A program made the position numbers and the translations under genes. From a bacterium (GTDB taxonomy: Bacteria; Acidobacteriota; Polarisedimenticolia; Polarisedimenticolales; Polarisedimenticolaceae), in the NCBI GenBank assembly GCA_024226515.1, contig JAAELQ010000084.1, positions 1-64,000 on the forward strand: a stretch of 64,000 nucleotides of DNA, in the 5' to 3' direction. Below the pieces are notes generated by a model that saw only the letters and a list, made by a program, of their open reading frames with translations, ran no database searches and was not told the origin of the DNA. This document shows positions 14,661 to 22,437 of this stretch, one piece after another. Numbering within the stretch: position 1 is the first letter of the stretch; each line of letters opens with the position of its first letter.

Positions 14661-16136
14661 GTGCAGACGTTCGACCATTTCATCGGCGGCGAGTTCTCGG
14701 CCCCCGACTCGGGCCGCTACCTCGACAACGTCGAGCCGGCGACGGGCGCAGACTACTCCCGCGTCGCGGCCGGCAACGCGGCCGACGTCGGACGCGCGGT
14801 CGCTGCGGCTCGCGCCGCGTTTCCAGCCTGGTCGAGAACCGCGGCCGCCGAGCGTTCGCGTCTGCTGAACGCGATCGCGCAGCTCGTCGAGGACGACCTC
14901 GAGGCCTTCGCACGCGCCGAGAGCACGGACAACGGCAAGCCTATCGCGCTCGCGCGCAGCGTCGACATCCCGCGCGCCGTGGCCAACCTGCGCTTCTTCG
15001 CCTCGGCCGTGACGCACTTCGGCTCCGAAGCGCACGTCACCGACCACCAGGCGCTGAACTACACTTTGCGCCGTCCGCGCGGCGTCGTCGGCCTGATCTC
15101 GCCCTGGAACCTCCCGCTGTACCTGCTGACCTGGAAGATCGCGCCCGCTCTCGCCGTCGGAAACACGGCGGTCGCCAAGCCGTCCGAGCTGACACCGGCG
15201 ACGGCGACGATGCTGGCGCGAGCCTGCGTCGGCGCCGGACTGCCGCCCGGCGTGCTCAACATCGTCCACGGCCTCGGCGCGGAGACCGGCGGACCGTTGA
15301 CCGAGCATCCCGACGTGCGCACGATCTCGTTCACGGGAGGCACCGTCACCGGCCGTCACATCGCGCGCGTCACCGCACCGGCGTTCAAGAAGGTCGCGCT
15401 GGAGATGGGCGGCAAGAACCCCAACGTGATCTTCGCCGACGCCGATCTCGACCGCGCGATCGGCGAGTCCGTTCGCGGGGCGTTCACCAACCAGGGACAG
15501 ATCTGTCTCTGCGGCTCGCGCATTCTCGTCGAGCGCCCGCTGTACGACGAGTTTCTCGAGCGCTTCGTCGCCGCGGCGAACGCACTCGAGCCCGGCGACC
15601 CGCTCGAGGAGTCGACCGCGCAGGGGGCCGTCGTCTCGTCCGCACACCGCGACAAGATCCTCGGCTACATCGATCTCGCGCGCGAGGAGGGCGGACGGAT
15701 CCTGGCGGGCGGCGGACCGCCCGACGGCCTGCCCGAGCGCTGCCGCGACGGCTTCTTCGTCCGCCCGACCGTCATCGCCGGCCTGGCGATGGACTGCCGC
15801 GTGAACCGCGAGGAGATCTTCGGTCCCGTGGCGACCGTCTCGCCGTTCGACGGCGAGGAGGAGGCCGTGCGGCTGGCGAACGCGTCGCGCTACGGCCTGG
15901 CGGCGACGATCTGGACCCGCGACGTGGGCCGGGCGCACCGTGTTGCCGACCGCATCGACTGCGGCACCGTCTGGGTCAACTGCTGGCTGCTGCGCGACCT
16001 GCGCGTCCCGTTCGGGGGGATGAAGGAGAGCGGGATCGGGCGCGAGGGCGGCAACGAGGCGCTGCGTTTCTTCACCGAGGCCAAGAACGTCTGCGTGCGG
16101 GTCCCCGACGCCGACGCGCCGGAGGACACACGATGA
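14661..16136 (+). CDS. Aldehyde dehydrogenase, probably 2-aminomuconic-6-semialdehyde dehydrogenase
   Basis: 491 residues with GTG start (QTFDHFIGGEFSAPDSGRYL). A complete NAD(P)-dependent ALDH. The N-terminal Rossmann part has VVGLISPWNLPLYLLTWKIA and AVAKPSELTP. The glycine motif is SFTGGTVTGRHIA (about 218-230), the general-base Glu is in LEMGGKNPNV (about 252), and the catalytic Cys is in NQGQICLCGSRI (about 286). Bacterial and animal aminomuconate-semialdehyde dehydrogenases (HMSDH/ALDH8 group) share this N-terminal FxxFIxGEF style. The pathway assignment rests mainly on context: a RidA-like aminomuconate-deaminase-type gene follows, and the convergent operon encodes ACMSD, kynureninase and tryptophan dioxygenase. 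It would oxidise the ACMSD product to 2-aminomuconate. Betaine- or hydroxymuconate-type substrates remain possible. Confidence 0.75.
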   Translation: MQTFDHFIGGEFSAPDSGRYLDNVEPATGADYSRVAAGNAADVGRAVAAARAAFPAWSRTAAAERSRLLNAIAQLVEDDLEAFARAESTDNGKPIALARSVDIPRAVANLRFFASAVTHFGSEAHVTDHQALNYTLRRPRGVVGLISPWNLPLYLLTWKIAPALAVGNTAVAKPSELTPATATMLARACVGAGLPPGVLNIVHGLGAETGGPLTEHPDVRTISFTGGTVTGRHIARVTAPAFKKVALEMGGKNPNVIFADADLDRAIGESVRGAFTNQGQICLCGSRILVERPLYDEFLERFVAAANALEPGDPLEESTAQGAVVSSAHRDKILGYIDLAREEGGRILAGGGPPDGLPERCRDGFFVRPTVIAGLAMDCRVNREEIFGPVATVSPFDGEEEAVRLANASRYGLAATIWTRDVGRAHRVADRIDCGTVWVNCWLLRDLRVPFGGMKESGIGREGGNEALRFFTEAKNVCVRVPDADAPEDTR

Positions 16137-16558
16137 GCCGGGACGAGGACAGAATCGTCAGCCAACGCGCCCCCGAGGCGGTCGGCGCCTTCCCGCACGC
16201 GCGGCGCGTCGGCCCGTTCCTGTTTCTCTCCGGAATCGGCCCGCGAGTGCGCGGCAGCCGCGAGATCCCCGGCGTGACGCTCGACGCGGAGGGCAACGTC
16301 ACCTCCTACGACATCGAGAAGCAGTGCCTCGCCGTTTTCGGCAACGTCCGCACCGTACTCGAGGATGCCGGCTCGTCGTGGGATCGAATCGTCGACGTGA
16401 CCGTGTTCCTCACGGACATGCGCCGCGATTTCCCCGCGTTCAACCGGCTGTACGCCGAGCACTTCGCCGACAATCAGCCCACCCGTACCACGGTCGAGAT
16501 CAACCGCCTGCCCACGCCGATCGCCATCGAGCTGAAGGTCATCGCCACGATCGAGTGA
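16133..16558 (+). CDS. RidA/YjgF-family protein, probable 2-aminomuconate deaminase
   Basis: 141 residues, overlapping the ALDH stop codon (ATGA). The sequence follows the RidA fold: PEAVGAFPHARRVGPFLFLS, GIGPRVRGS, FGNVRTVLEDAGSSWDRIVD, VTVFLTDM, FNRLYAEHFADNQPTRTTVE and IELKVIATIE. The family hydrolyses enamines and imines. The longer members found next to aminomuconate-semialdehyde dehydrogenase in tryptophan and nitrobenzene catabolic loci act as 2-aminomuconate deaminases, releasing ammonia to give 4-oxalocrotonate. The deaminase call is inference from the adjacent dehydrogenase and the nearby kynurenine genes; a general RidA housekeeping role is the alternative. Confidence 0.75.
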   Translation: MSRDEDRIVSQRAPEAVGAFPHARRVGPFLFLSGIGPRVRGSREIPGVTLDAEGNVTSYDIEKQCLAVFGNVRTVLEDAGSSWDRIVDVTVFLTDMRRDFPAFNRLYAEHFADNQPTRTTVEINRLPTPIAIELKVIATIE

Positions 16559-16654
16559 TCCGCTCCGTCGATCTCCGGCAACGCTTGTCTTTTCCAACGC
16601 TGCGCCCCATGTTGTCCAAACGGGTGTGCGGGGGTGCCGCAACACGGGGAATCT

Positions 16655-17983
16655 ATGGGCCTGCGCAGTTTTTTTTCGACATTACTGGGCAAGAAGAGGG
16701 AAGACTCCGCGGCCGAAGAGGCCGTCGACAGAGTCTCCCCCGTGGCCAGTTTCGCCGAATCGGCGCCCACCCCCGAACCTGTTCTCGAGCCCTCTGCGCC
16801 CGAGGCTGACTCCCCCGGACCGGGCCTGGTCGGCTCACTGACCGACGAGGTGGCGTTGAATCCGGTCGAGGTCCTCGAGGCGGCCGTCGCCGAGGTCGAG
16901 CTGCCGCCGGCCGCGGAACCGGCGATCGACGTCGCCGCCCCGGCCAACGACGACCCGCTGGGCATCGCCGACGACGAGCTCTGCGCCGCGCTGGACGACG
17001 TCTTCGGCGGCGCCGCATCCTCCAACGCCTCGCCGGCCGCGCCGGCCGAGGGTCCGGCGCTGGCCCACACGAACCACGACGAACTCGCGGTCAAGGACCT
17101 GTTCGCGAGCATCGCCTCCAATCATTCGGTCCCGGTCAAGAACTTCATCGCGGACCTCCAGCGCGGCACCGCCAGCAAGGAATGGATCGAGATCTGCCGC
17201 CCCGTCATGCACACCATGATCGACGCTGCCGAATCGATCGACCTACCGCAGATCGCCGAGCGGATGGTCGACTTCGGCGAGGCGCTGACGCTGGCGCAGA
17301 ACGAGGCCGGACCGCTGATCGACGGCGAGGGCCGCGATCTGATCCTCTCGTGCTACGACGACCTGGTCGAGGCCCTGCCCGACACGTTCCGTATCGTCGA
17401 CAATACGGAGCGCCGCGAGAGCGTGCTCGTGCACTCGCTGCTGCGCCAGATCCCCGGTGTGGGACACGTGACGTTCGAGAAACTGTACGGAGCGGGCCTG
17501 ACCTCGCTCGATACGCTGTTCGTGGCGCGCCCCGACGAGCTCACCGTAGTCACGGGCATCCAGGCGCGCCTCTCCGAGCGCATCTGCAGCAAGGTCCAGG
17601 AGCACCGCGAACGTCTAGGGTCGCAGCTGCCGGACCAGTTGTTCGCCTTGCTGCGCACGCGCCTGGCCGAACGGGTGCAGAAGCTGCGCGACACACACGA
17701 GACCTTCGAGCGCGCATCGCGCAAGGACATCACGCTGCCCGAGGTCGCCGAGGCCAAGAGGCAATCGCGTCGCAAGCGCCAGGCTTGCGCCCTGCAAATC
17801 AACGTCGTTCTCGCCGAGATGGGCGAGCTCGACCTAGTGGACGAGATCAAGAAGCTTGCTTTCGGGCGGCGCATCGAGCGCCTCGAGAAGTTCCTCCGCA
17901 GCGCGGAGGATGCGGACATCGGCATCCCCCACACGGATGCCGGAGAGTCCCTTCCCGAGACCTCGACTGCGCAGGTGGAGTGA
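16655..17983 (+). CDS. Helix-hairpin-helix protein of unknown function
   Basis: 442 residues. The first ~110 are low-complexity and rich in Ala, Pro and Glu. A helical middle part follows (e.g. ASNHSVPVKNFIADLQRGTA; GPLIDGEGRDLILSCYDDLV). At about residues 270-320 comes IPGVGHVTFEKLYGAGLTSL and LFVARPDELTVVTGIQARLS, a double helix-hairpin-helix of the kind that contacts DNA or mediates protein assembly. The C-terminal third is basic and helical. There are no membrane segments. The ATG at 16655 is chosen because the protein reads naturally from MGLRSFFSTLLGKK; the GTG seven codons earlier adds nothing. It is followed by the pentapeptide/bactofilin genes, suggesting a shared structural or chromosome-organising role. 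Family not recognised. Confidence 0.65.
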   Translation: MGLRSFFSTLLGKKREDSAAEEAVDRVSPVASFAESAPTPEPVLEPSAPEADSPGPGLVGSLTDEVALNPVEVLEAAVAEVELPPAAEPAIDVAAPANDDPLGIADDELCAALDDVFGGAASSNASPAAPAEGPALAHTNHDELAVKDLFASIASNHSVPVKNFIADLQRGTASKEWIEICRPVMHTMIDAAESIDLPQIAERMVDFGEALTLAQNEAGPLIDGEGRDLILSCYDDLVEALPDTFRIVDNTERRESVLVHSLLRQIPGVGHVTFEKLYGAGLTSLDTLFVARPDELTVVTGIQARLSERICSKVQEHRERLGSQLPDQLFALLRTRLAERVQKLRDTHETFERASRKDITLPEVAEAKRQSRRKRQACALQINVVLAEMGELDLVDEIKKLAFGRRIERLEKFLRSAEDADIGIPHTDAGESLPETSTAQVE

Positions 17984-17991
17984 AAAGGTTC

Positions 17992-19269
17992 ATGGCGGAC
18001 TACACCAGAGAACAGGTGATCAAGAAGATCAAGAACGGCGACAGCCTCGAGCGCTGTGACCTGCGTCACGTGAAGCTCGGGCAGGCCGACCTCTCGGGCG
18101 CGAACCTGCGGCGCGCCGATCTCGAGGGCGTCAACTTCGAGCGCACGAAGCTGGACAAGGCCAACCTGGCCAATGCCAACCTGTGTGACGCGTATCTCGT
18201 CGGGGCCAATCTCGAGAGCGCCCGGCTGACGAAGGCCGATCTCGAGGGGGCCAACCTCGAGGGCGCGAACTTGCAGAATGCCGACCTCAGCCGAGCCAAC
18301 CTCGAGGGCGCGACGCTCGAGGGCGCCAACCTCAACGGCGCTCGCATGCACTCATGCCAGCTCGAGCTGGCCAACCTCGGCGGCGCTCAGCTGGTCGGGG
18401 TCGAACTGGTCAACGCCGACATGCGCGAGGCGTACTTCGGCGGCGCCCGGCTGCTGAATGCCGACCTGCAGTTCGTCCAGGGCGAGAAGGTCAACCTCGA
18501 GGAGGCGGACCTGACCCAGGCCAACCTCACCGAAGCAAACCTCCGCGGTGCCTTCGGCGACGGCTCGAACTTCGCCCGCTCGATCCTGGAACGCGCGACG
18601 CTCGACGGCTCGTCGTTCAACAAGGCCGACTTCACCGATGCCGACCTGCGCGGCGGAAGCCTGCGCGAGTGCAAGATGAACGGCGCGAAGCTGACCGGCG
18701 CACGCCTCGCCGGCACGGACGCGTCCCCGGAACAGTTCGACCAGGTCAACGCCGAATGGGTCGATTTCTCGACCCGCACCAACGAGGTGAAGGTCCAGGG
18801 ACACGAGCTCGTCGACTACTATGCGCGCCTCAAGAGCGGCGCCCCCGTGCTGCCGCCGGAGATGCTGCAGGCGATGGAATCCGGCGCCGCGCCGGCCGCG
18901 AACAACGACTCGCGACGCTACTTCGGCAAGGGCGACGTCCTGCGCAACGCCTCCCTGGAGTTCGGCGGGCAGTCGCTCGTCGAGATCGACAGCCGCTTCG
19001 AGAGCTGCACGATCAAGCTCGTCGAGGGCACCAAGTTGATCATCGGTCAGAGCGGCAAGCTCGAGGGCTGCCGCATCACCGGATCCGGAAACATCGAGGT
19101 CCACGGCTGGCTGTCGCAGGAAGGCGACGAACCGTGCGTCGTCGGACCCAGGCAGCTCGTCGTCGGCAAGTCCGGCCGCGTGCGCGGTACGGTGAAACAG
19201 CACGCGGACCTTACCCAGTTCGGCTTCGAGCGCGGTTGCGCAATGAACCTTCGAATCCAGAGAGCCTGA
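17992..19269 (+). CDS. Pentapeptide-repeat protein with C-terminal bactofilin-like domain
   Basis: 425 residues. After a short N-terminal helix (MADYTREQVIKKIKNGDSLE), residues about 20-245 are tandem pentapeptides A(D/N)LxG (e.g. ADLSGANLRRADLEGVNFER). These form a four-sided right-handed beta-helix. A linker (about 260-300) leads to a C-terminal region reading VLRNASLEFGGQSLVEIDSR, GTKLIIGQSGKLEGCRITGS, GNIEVHGWL and LVVGKSGRVRGTVKQ. This regular strand pattern resembles the polymerising bactofilin beta-helix. The fusion of the two helices is unusual and is discussed as a finding. The start at 17992 is preceded by AGGTGG. It lies 8 bp after the HhH gene and 14 bp before a true bactofilin gene. 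Internal DNA repeats reflect the repeated protein. Confidence 0.8.
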   Translation: MADYTREQVIKKIKNGDSLERCDLRHVKLGQADLSGANLRRADLEGVNFERTKLDKANLANANLCDAYLVGANLESARLTKADLEGANLEGANLQNADLSRANLEGATLEGANLNGARMHSCQLELANLGGAQLVGVELVNADMREAYFGGARLLNADLQFVQGEKVNLEEADLTQANLTEANLRGAFGDGSNFARSILERATLDGSSFNKADFTDADLRGGSLRECKMNGAKLTGARLAGTDASPEQFDQVNAEWVDFSTRTNEVKVQGHELVDYYARLKSGAPVLPPEMLQAMESGAAPAANNDSRRYFGKGDVLRNASLEFGGQSLVEIDSRFESCTIKLVEGTKLIIGQSGKLEGCRITGSGNIEVHGWLSQEGDEPCVVGPRQLVVGKSGRVRGTVKQHADLTQFGFERGCAMNLRIQRA

Positions 19270-19283
19270 GGAGATAAGCGGAA

Positions 19284-19697
19284 ATGTCAGACACCCCGAA
19301 ACAGACCGTGATCGAGGAAGGGACCGAGTTTGACGGTTCCGTGAACTCCAAGTGCGACATCACGCTCAGCGGAAAGGTCAAGGGCAAGCTCGACGCCCCG
19401 TCGCTGACCGTCACGCCCAGCGGCGTGGTCGACGGCCAGGTCACCGTTGAGACCTTGTGCTCCAAGGGTCAGATCTCGGGCGAGATCCTGGCCGACACCG
19501 TCGAACTCTCCGGCAAGGTGAACGACAAGACGGTGATCAACGCGGCGACGCTCGAGGTCAAGCTCAGCGATCCGGGCAGCGGACTACAGGTCGTCTTCGG
19601 CAACTGCGAGCTCAAGGTCGGCCAGAAGGCGGGCAAGGGCGAGATGCAGCAGCAGAACAAGTCCGAGCAGAAGCAGCCCCAGCCGGTCGGCAAGTAG
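19284..19697 (+). CDS. Bactofilin
   Basis: 137 residues, standard length for bactofilins (DUF583/PF04519), which polymerise into cytoskeletal filaments at or near the membrane. Segments are VIEEGTEFDGSVNSKCDITL, SGKVKGKLDAPSLTVTPSGV, VDGQVTVETLCSKGQISGEI, LADTVELSGKVNDKT and AATLEVKLSD, one right-handed beta-helix with a turn about every 16-18 residues. The C-terminal tail (about 110-137) is Gln/Lys-rich and probably disordered. AGGAG lies upstream of the ATG. It is the last gene of the HhH/pentapeptide/bactofilin cluster and ends 12 bp from the convergent kynurenine formamidase gene; no terminator hairpin is obvious there. Confidence 0.9.
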   Translation: MSDTPKQTVIEEGTEFDGSVNSKCDITLSGKVKGKLDAPSLTVTPSGVVDGQVTVETLCSKGQISGEILADTVELSGKVNDKTVINAATLEVKLSDPGSGLQVVFGNCELKVGQKAGKGEMQQQNKSEQKQPQPVGK

Positions 19698-19709
19698 CCG
19701 CAAACAGCC

Positions 19710-20339
19710 CTAGACCGCGCGCAGAACCGCGCGGACCGGGCTTGCGTCGAAACCGACCAGCTTCAGCGGCAGGGCGATCAGCTCGTAAATCCCCTCCGGT
19801 ACCGCTTCGAGCACGAGTCCCTCGAGGATGGCGACGTCGTGCTGCAAGCAGCGGCGGTGCGTCGGCAGGTCCTTCGAGTCGAATCGATCGACGCTGGGTG
19901 TATCCACACCGACCAGCCTCACGTCGCACTCGTGCAGCCGGTCGATCAACTCCGGCGAGAGTGCGGCGAAGTCCGTGTTGAAGTCGTCCGGATCCGGATA
20001 GGTTCCCGTCGCCAGCAGCACGCGCGTGGCCGCCGGACGCCCCCCGAGCACATCGGGCCCGAGCGCGGCTCCCCGTTCGGCCGCCACACGGATCAGCTGA
20101 CAGCGTCCAAGGTAGCGCCCCAGTGAGCGCGCGTCGATCGTCTCCCCCTCCGCCCCGTAGTGGCTCGGGGCGTCGGCGTGGGAGCCGAGATGCACCGTCG
20201 AGTGCAGCGTCGACAACGTCAGGTTGTCGCCGTTGCGCATGTCGAGCAGCACCTCTCGCGCCGGCGGCGTGTCGCCGGGCCACACGGCGAGCGAGGAACG
20301 GATCGCGGGCGAGATGTCGTAGAGCTCGGCCACACTCAC
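19710..20339 (-). CDS. kynB: Kynurenine formamidase
   Basis: 209 residues. It belongs to the cyclase/KynB metal-dependent hydrolases that convert N-formylkynurenine to kynurenine and formate. The N-terminal YDISPAIRSSLAVWPGDTPP is typical. The metal-binding motif is STVHLGSHADAPSHYGAEGE (His and Asp ligands, about residues 47-66), followed by further conserved VGVDTPSVDRFDSKDLPTHR (about 150-169) and the late IALPLKLVGFDASPVRA. The GTG at 20339 overlaps the kynA stop codon (GTGA); a second GTG two codons on is an alternative start. It is the last gene of the kynurenine operon and completes the two steps from tryptophan to kynurenine with kynA. Confidence 0.92.
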   Translation of the reverse strand: MSVAELYDISPAIRSSLAVWPGDTPPAREVLLDMRNGDNLTLSTLHSTVHLGSHADAPSHYGAEGETIDARSLGRYLGRCQLIRVAAERGAALGPDVLGGRPAATRVLLATGTYPDPDDFNTDFAALSPELIDRLHECDVRLVGVDTPSVDRFDSKDLPTHRRCLQHDVAILEGLVLEAVPEGIYELIALPLKLVGFDASPVRAVLRAV

Positions 20340-21115
20340 ATCTCGTGACGGATCGCCCACAGGTCCGGGAAGATCGGGTTGAACAGCGAGCGCTTGAGGA
20401 ACTCGACTCCGGGGCTGCCGCCCGTGCCGCGCTTGCTGCCGATCGTGCGCTCGATCATCTTGACGTGGCGATAGCGCCACTCCTGCAGGCCCTCGTCCAC
20501 GTCGGCCATCATCTCCAGCAGAAGCGTCACCTCGGGCTGCTCTTCATACAACCGCAACAACGCTCGCTGCACGCTCTCGTCCGCCTCGGCGGGGGCACCG
20601 CGCCGCGAGCGCACGCTATCGGGCAACTCGACGCCGCGCTGTTCGAGAAACTCGTAGAAGTGATCGATGATCGAGGGCTCTTCCAGACGGCGCGCGGCGC
20701 GCTCGTAGCCGTCCCACTTCGGATCGAGGAAGCGCAGCACCTCCGGGCGCTTGTAACCCAGGACGAACTCCAGCTCGCGGAACTGCGCAGACTGGAAGCC
20801 GGACGCGGTGTCCAGCCGATCGCGGAAAGCCGAGAACGACATCGGGGTCATCGTCTCTAGGACGTCGAGCTGGCCGACCAGGGTCTTCAGGATCATGCGC
20901 ACGCGCTTGAACGTCGCCAGCGCGCCGAACAGGTCGTTCCCGGTGAAATCGACCTTGATCTTGTCGAGCTCGTGCAGCACCTGCTTGAACCACAGCTCGT
21001 AAACCTGGTGAATCACGATGAACAACAGTTCGTCGTGCTCGGCGGGGTCCGATCGCGACTCCTGCAGGTCGAGGAGCTGCCGCAGTTTGAGGTAGCTGGC
21101 GTAGTCGGTCTTCAT
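20336..21115 (-). CDS. kynA: Tryptophan 2,3-dioxygenase
   Basis: 259 residues, the usual bacterial length. This heme enzyme oxidises L-tryptophan to N-formylkynurenine. Typical segments are YASYLKLRQLLDLQESRSDP (N-terminus), DELLFIVIHQVYELWFKQVL (about 27-46, including the active-site His), MTPMSFSAFRDRLDTASGFQ, SAQFRELEFVLGYK (about 94-128), and the C-terminal WRYRHVKMIERTIGSKRGTG followed by GSPGVEFLKRS (about 215-245), where the His is the proximal heme ligand. The ATG at 21115 overlaps the kynU TGA, and its own stop overlaps the kynB start, so all three are translationally coupled. Confidence 0.96.
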   Translation of the reverse strand: MKTDYASYLKLRQLLDLQESRSDPAEHDELLFIVIHQVYELWFKQVLHELDKIKVDFTGNDLFGALATFKRVRMILKTLVGQLDVLETMTPMSFSAFRDRLDTASGFQSAQFRELEFVLGYKRPEVLRFLDPKWDGYERAARRLEEPSIIDHFYEFLEQRGVELPDSVRSRRGAPAEADESVQRALLRLYEEQPEVTLLLEMMADVDEGLQEWRYRHVKMIERTIGSKRGTGGSPGVEFLKRSLFNPIFPDLWAIRHEM

Positions 21116-22437
21116 GCCTCTCGATCCTCCGTGTGGCCCGCCCAGTCGCACACAGCCCGGCCGAACCGCCGGACGTCTCGAAACGTGTTGTACAACGGAA
21201 CGGGTGCCACGCGCACCACGTCCGGCTCGCGATAGTCGGCCACGATCCCGTCCGCCGTCAGCGCGTCGAACAGCTCGCGCGGGCGTTCGAGCACGCGCAG
21301 CGAGAGTTGACAGCCGCGAGCAGCCGGCTCGGGCGGCGTCCGGACCTCGATCCTGCGATCGCCCGCGCGCTCGATCCAGTACTGCAGGTAACCCGTCAGG
21401 CTCTTCGATTTGGAGCGCAGCGCCTGCATCCCGGCCCGGTCGAAGAGGTCCAGCGAGGCCCGCAGCGGAGCCAGCGCGAGGATCGGCGGGTTGCTCAGCT
21501 GCCACCCGTCCGCGCCCGGCTGCGCCTCGAATCGCGGCTCGAGGTGCATGCGAAAACGCCGACCCGGGTCGTTGCCCCACCAGCCGCCGAAGCGCGGTAG
21601 ATCCGTTCGTCGCGCGTGCCGCTCGTGCACGAAGCAGCCGGCAACCGCTCCCGGACCCGCGTTGAGATACTTGTAATGACACCAGACGGCGAAGTCGACG
21701 TCCCAGTCGTGCAGCCCCAGCTCGACGTTGCCCACGGCGTGCGCCAGGTCCAGACCGACGACGCAACCGCGCTCCCGCGCGGCACGCGCGATGCGCTGCA
21801 TGTCGAAGACCTGGCCCGTGAAGTAATTCACGCCGCCGAGCAGCACGAGCGCGATCTCGTCAGCGTGCCGCTCGAGCGCCTGCTCGAAGCTCTCCGTCGC
21901 GATCGCCGACTCCCCCTCCGCGCCACCGATCGCGATCACGCCGCCCTCCGGGTCGAATCCGTGATACTGCAACTGAGTCTTCGCGGCGTAGGTATCCGAG
22001 GGGAAGGCGCATTCCTCCATCAAGATCTTGTAGCGCTTCGCCGTCGGACGGAAGAACGACGCCAGCATCAGGTGCAGGTTGACCGTCAGCCCGTTCATCG
22101 CCACGACCTCGTCGGGGCTTGCGCCGACCAGCCGGGCCAGCGGCTCGCGAAACGGTTCGTGGTACGAGTACCAGGGGTGTTTCCCGTCGAAGTGCGCATC
22201 GACCGCGAGCCGCGACCAGTCGTCGAGCTCGTCGGTCACCGCCGCGGCGGCGCCACGCGGCTGCAGCCCGAGGGAGTTGCCGCAGAGGTAGACCGCCGGC
22301 GAGCCGTCGGGGCGCTGCGGCACGTGAAACTCGTCGCGCAGCCCGCGCAGCGGATCCGCCTCGTCGGCGGCGCGCGCCCACGCCTCCTCGGGAGCGTAGT
22401 CGGGGAGCACGCGGCTCTCGTTCGATCCGTCGTTCAT
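21112..22437 (-). CDS. kynU: Kynureninase
   Basis: 441 residues, within the usual range. This PLP-dependent fold-type I enzyme cleaves kynurenine to anthranilate (or 3-hydroxykynurenine to 3-hydroxyanthranilate) and alanine. Visible motifs are VYLCGNSLGLQPRGAAAAVT (about 50-69), the Asp that contacts PLP in GCVVGLDLAHAVGNVELGLH (about 220), and the Schiff-base Lys in VWCHYKYLNAGPGAVAGCFV (about 253). An extra Trp-rich segment GGWWGNDPGRRFRM follows, as in authentic kynureninases. It abuts the ACMSD stop codon and overlaps the kynA start. No kynurenine 3-monooxygenase gene is in the window, so the preferred substrate cannot be inferred. Confidence 0.95.
   Translation of the reverse strand: MNDGSNESRVLPDYAPEEAWARAADEADPLRGLRDEFHVPQRPDGSPAVYLCGNSLGLQPRGAAAAVTDELDDWSRLAVDAHFDGKHPWYSYHEPFREPLARLVGASPDEVVAMNGLTVNLHLMLASFFRPTAKRYKILMEECAFPSDTYAAKTQLQYHGFDPEGGVIAIGGAEGESAIATESFEQALERHADEIALVLLGGVNYFTGQVFDMQRIARAARERGCVVGLDLAHAVGNVELGLHDWDVDFAVWCHYKYLNAGPGAVAGCFVHERHARRTDLPRFGGWWGNDPGRRFRMHLEPRFEAQPGADGWQLSNPPILALAPLRASLDLFDRAGMQALRSKSKSLTGYLQYWIERAGDRRIEVRTPPEPAARGCQLSLRVLERPRELFDALTADGIVADYREPDVVRVAPVPLYNTFRDVRRFGRAVCDWAGHTEDREA

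Noticed and set aside
14316..15938. A 540-codon antisense frame across the aldehyde dehydrogenase
   Set aside because: The plus-strand ALDH has all catalytic motifs; the antisense frame has none.
18050..18720. DNA-level tandem similarity that could look like a CRISPR or minisatellite
   Set aside because: It encodes in-frame pentapeptide repeats; repeat units are 15-nt codon-based and imperfect, without spacers.
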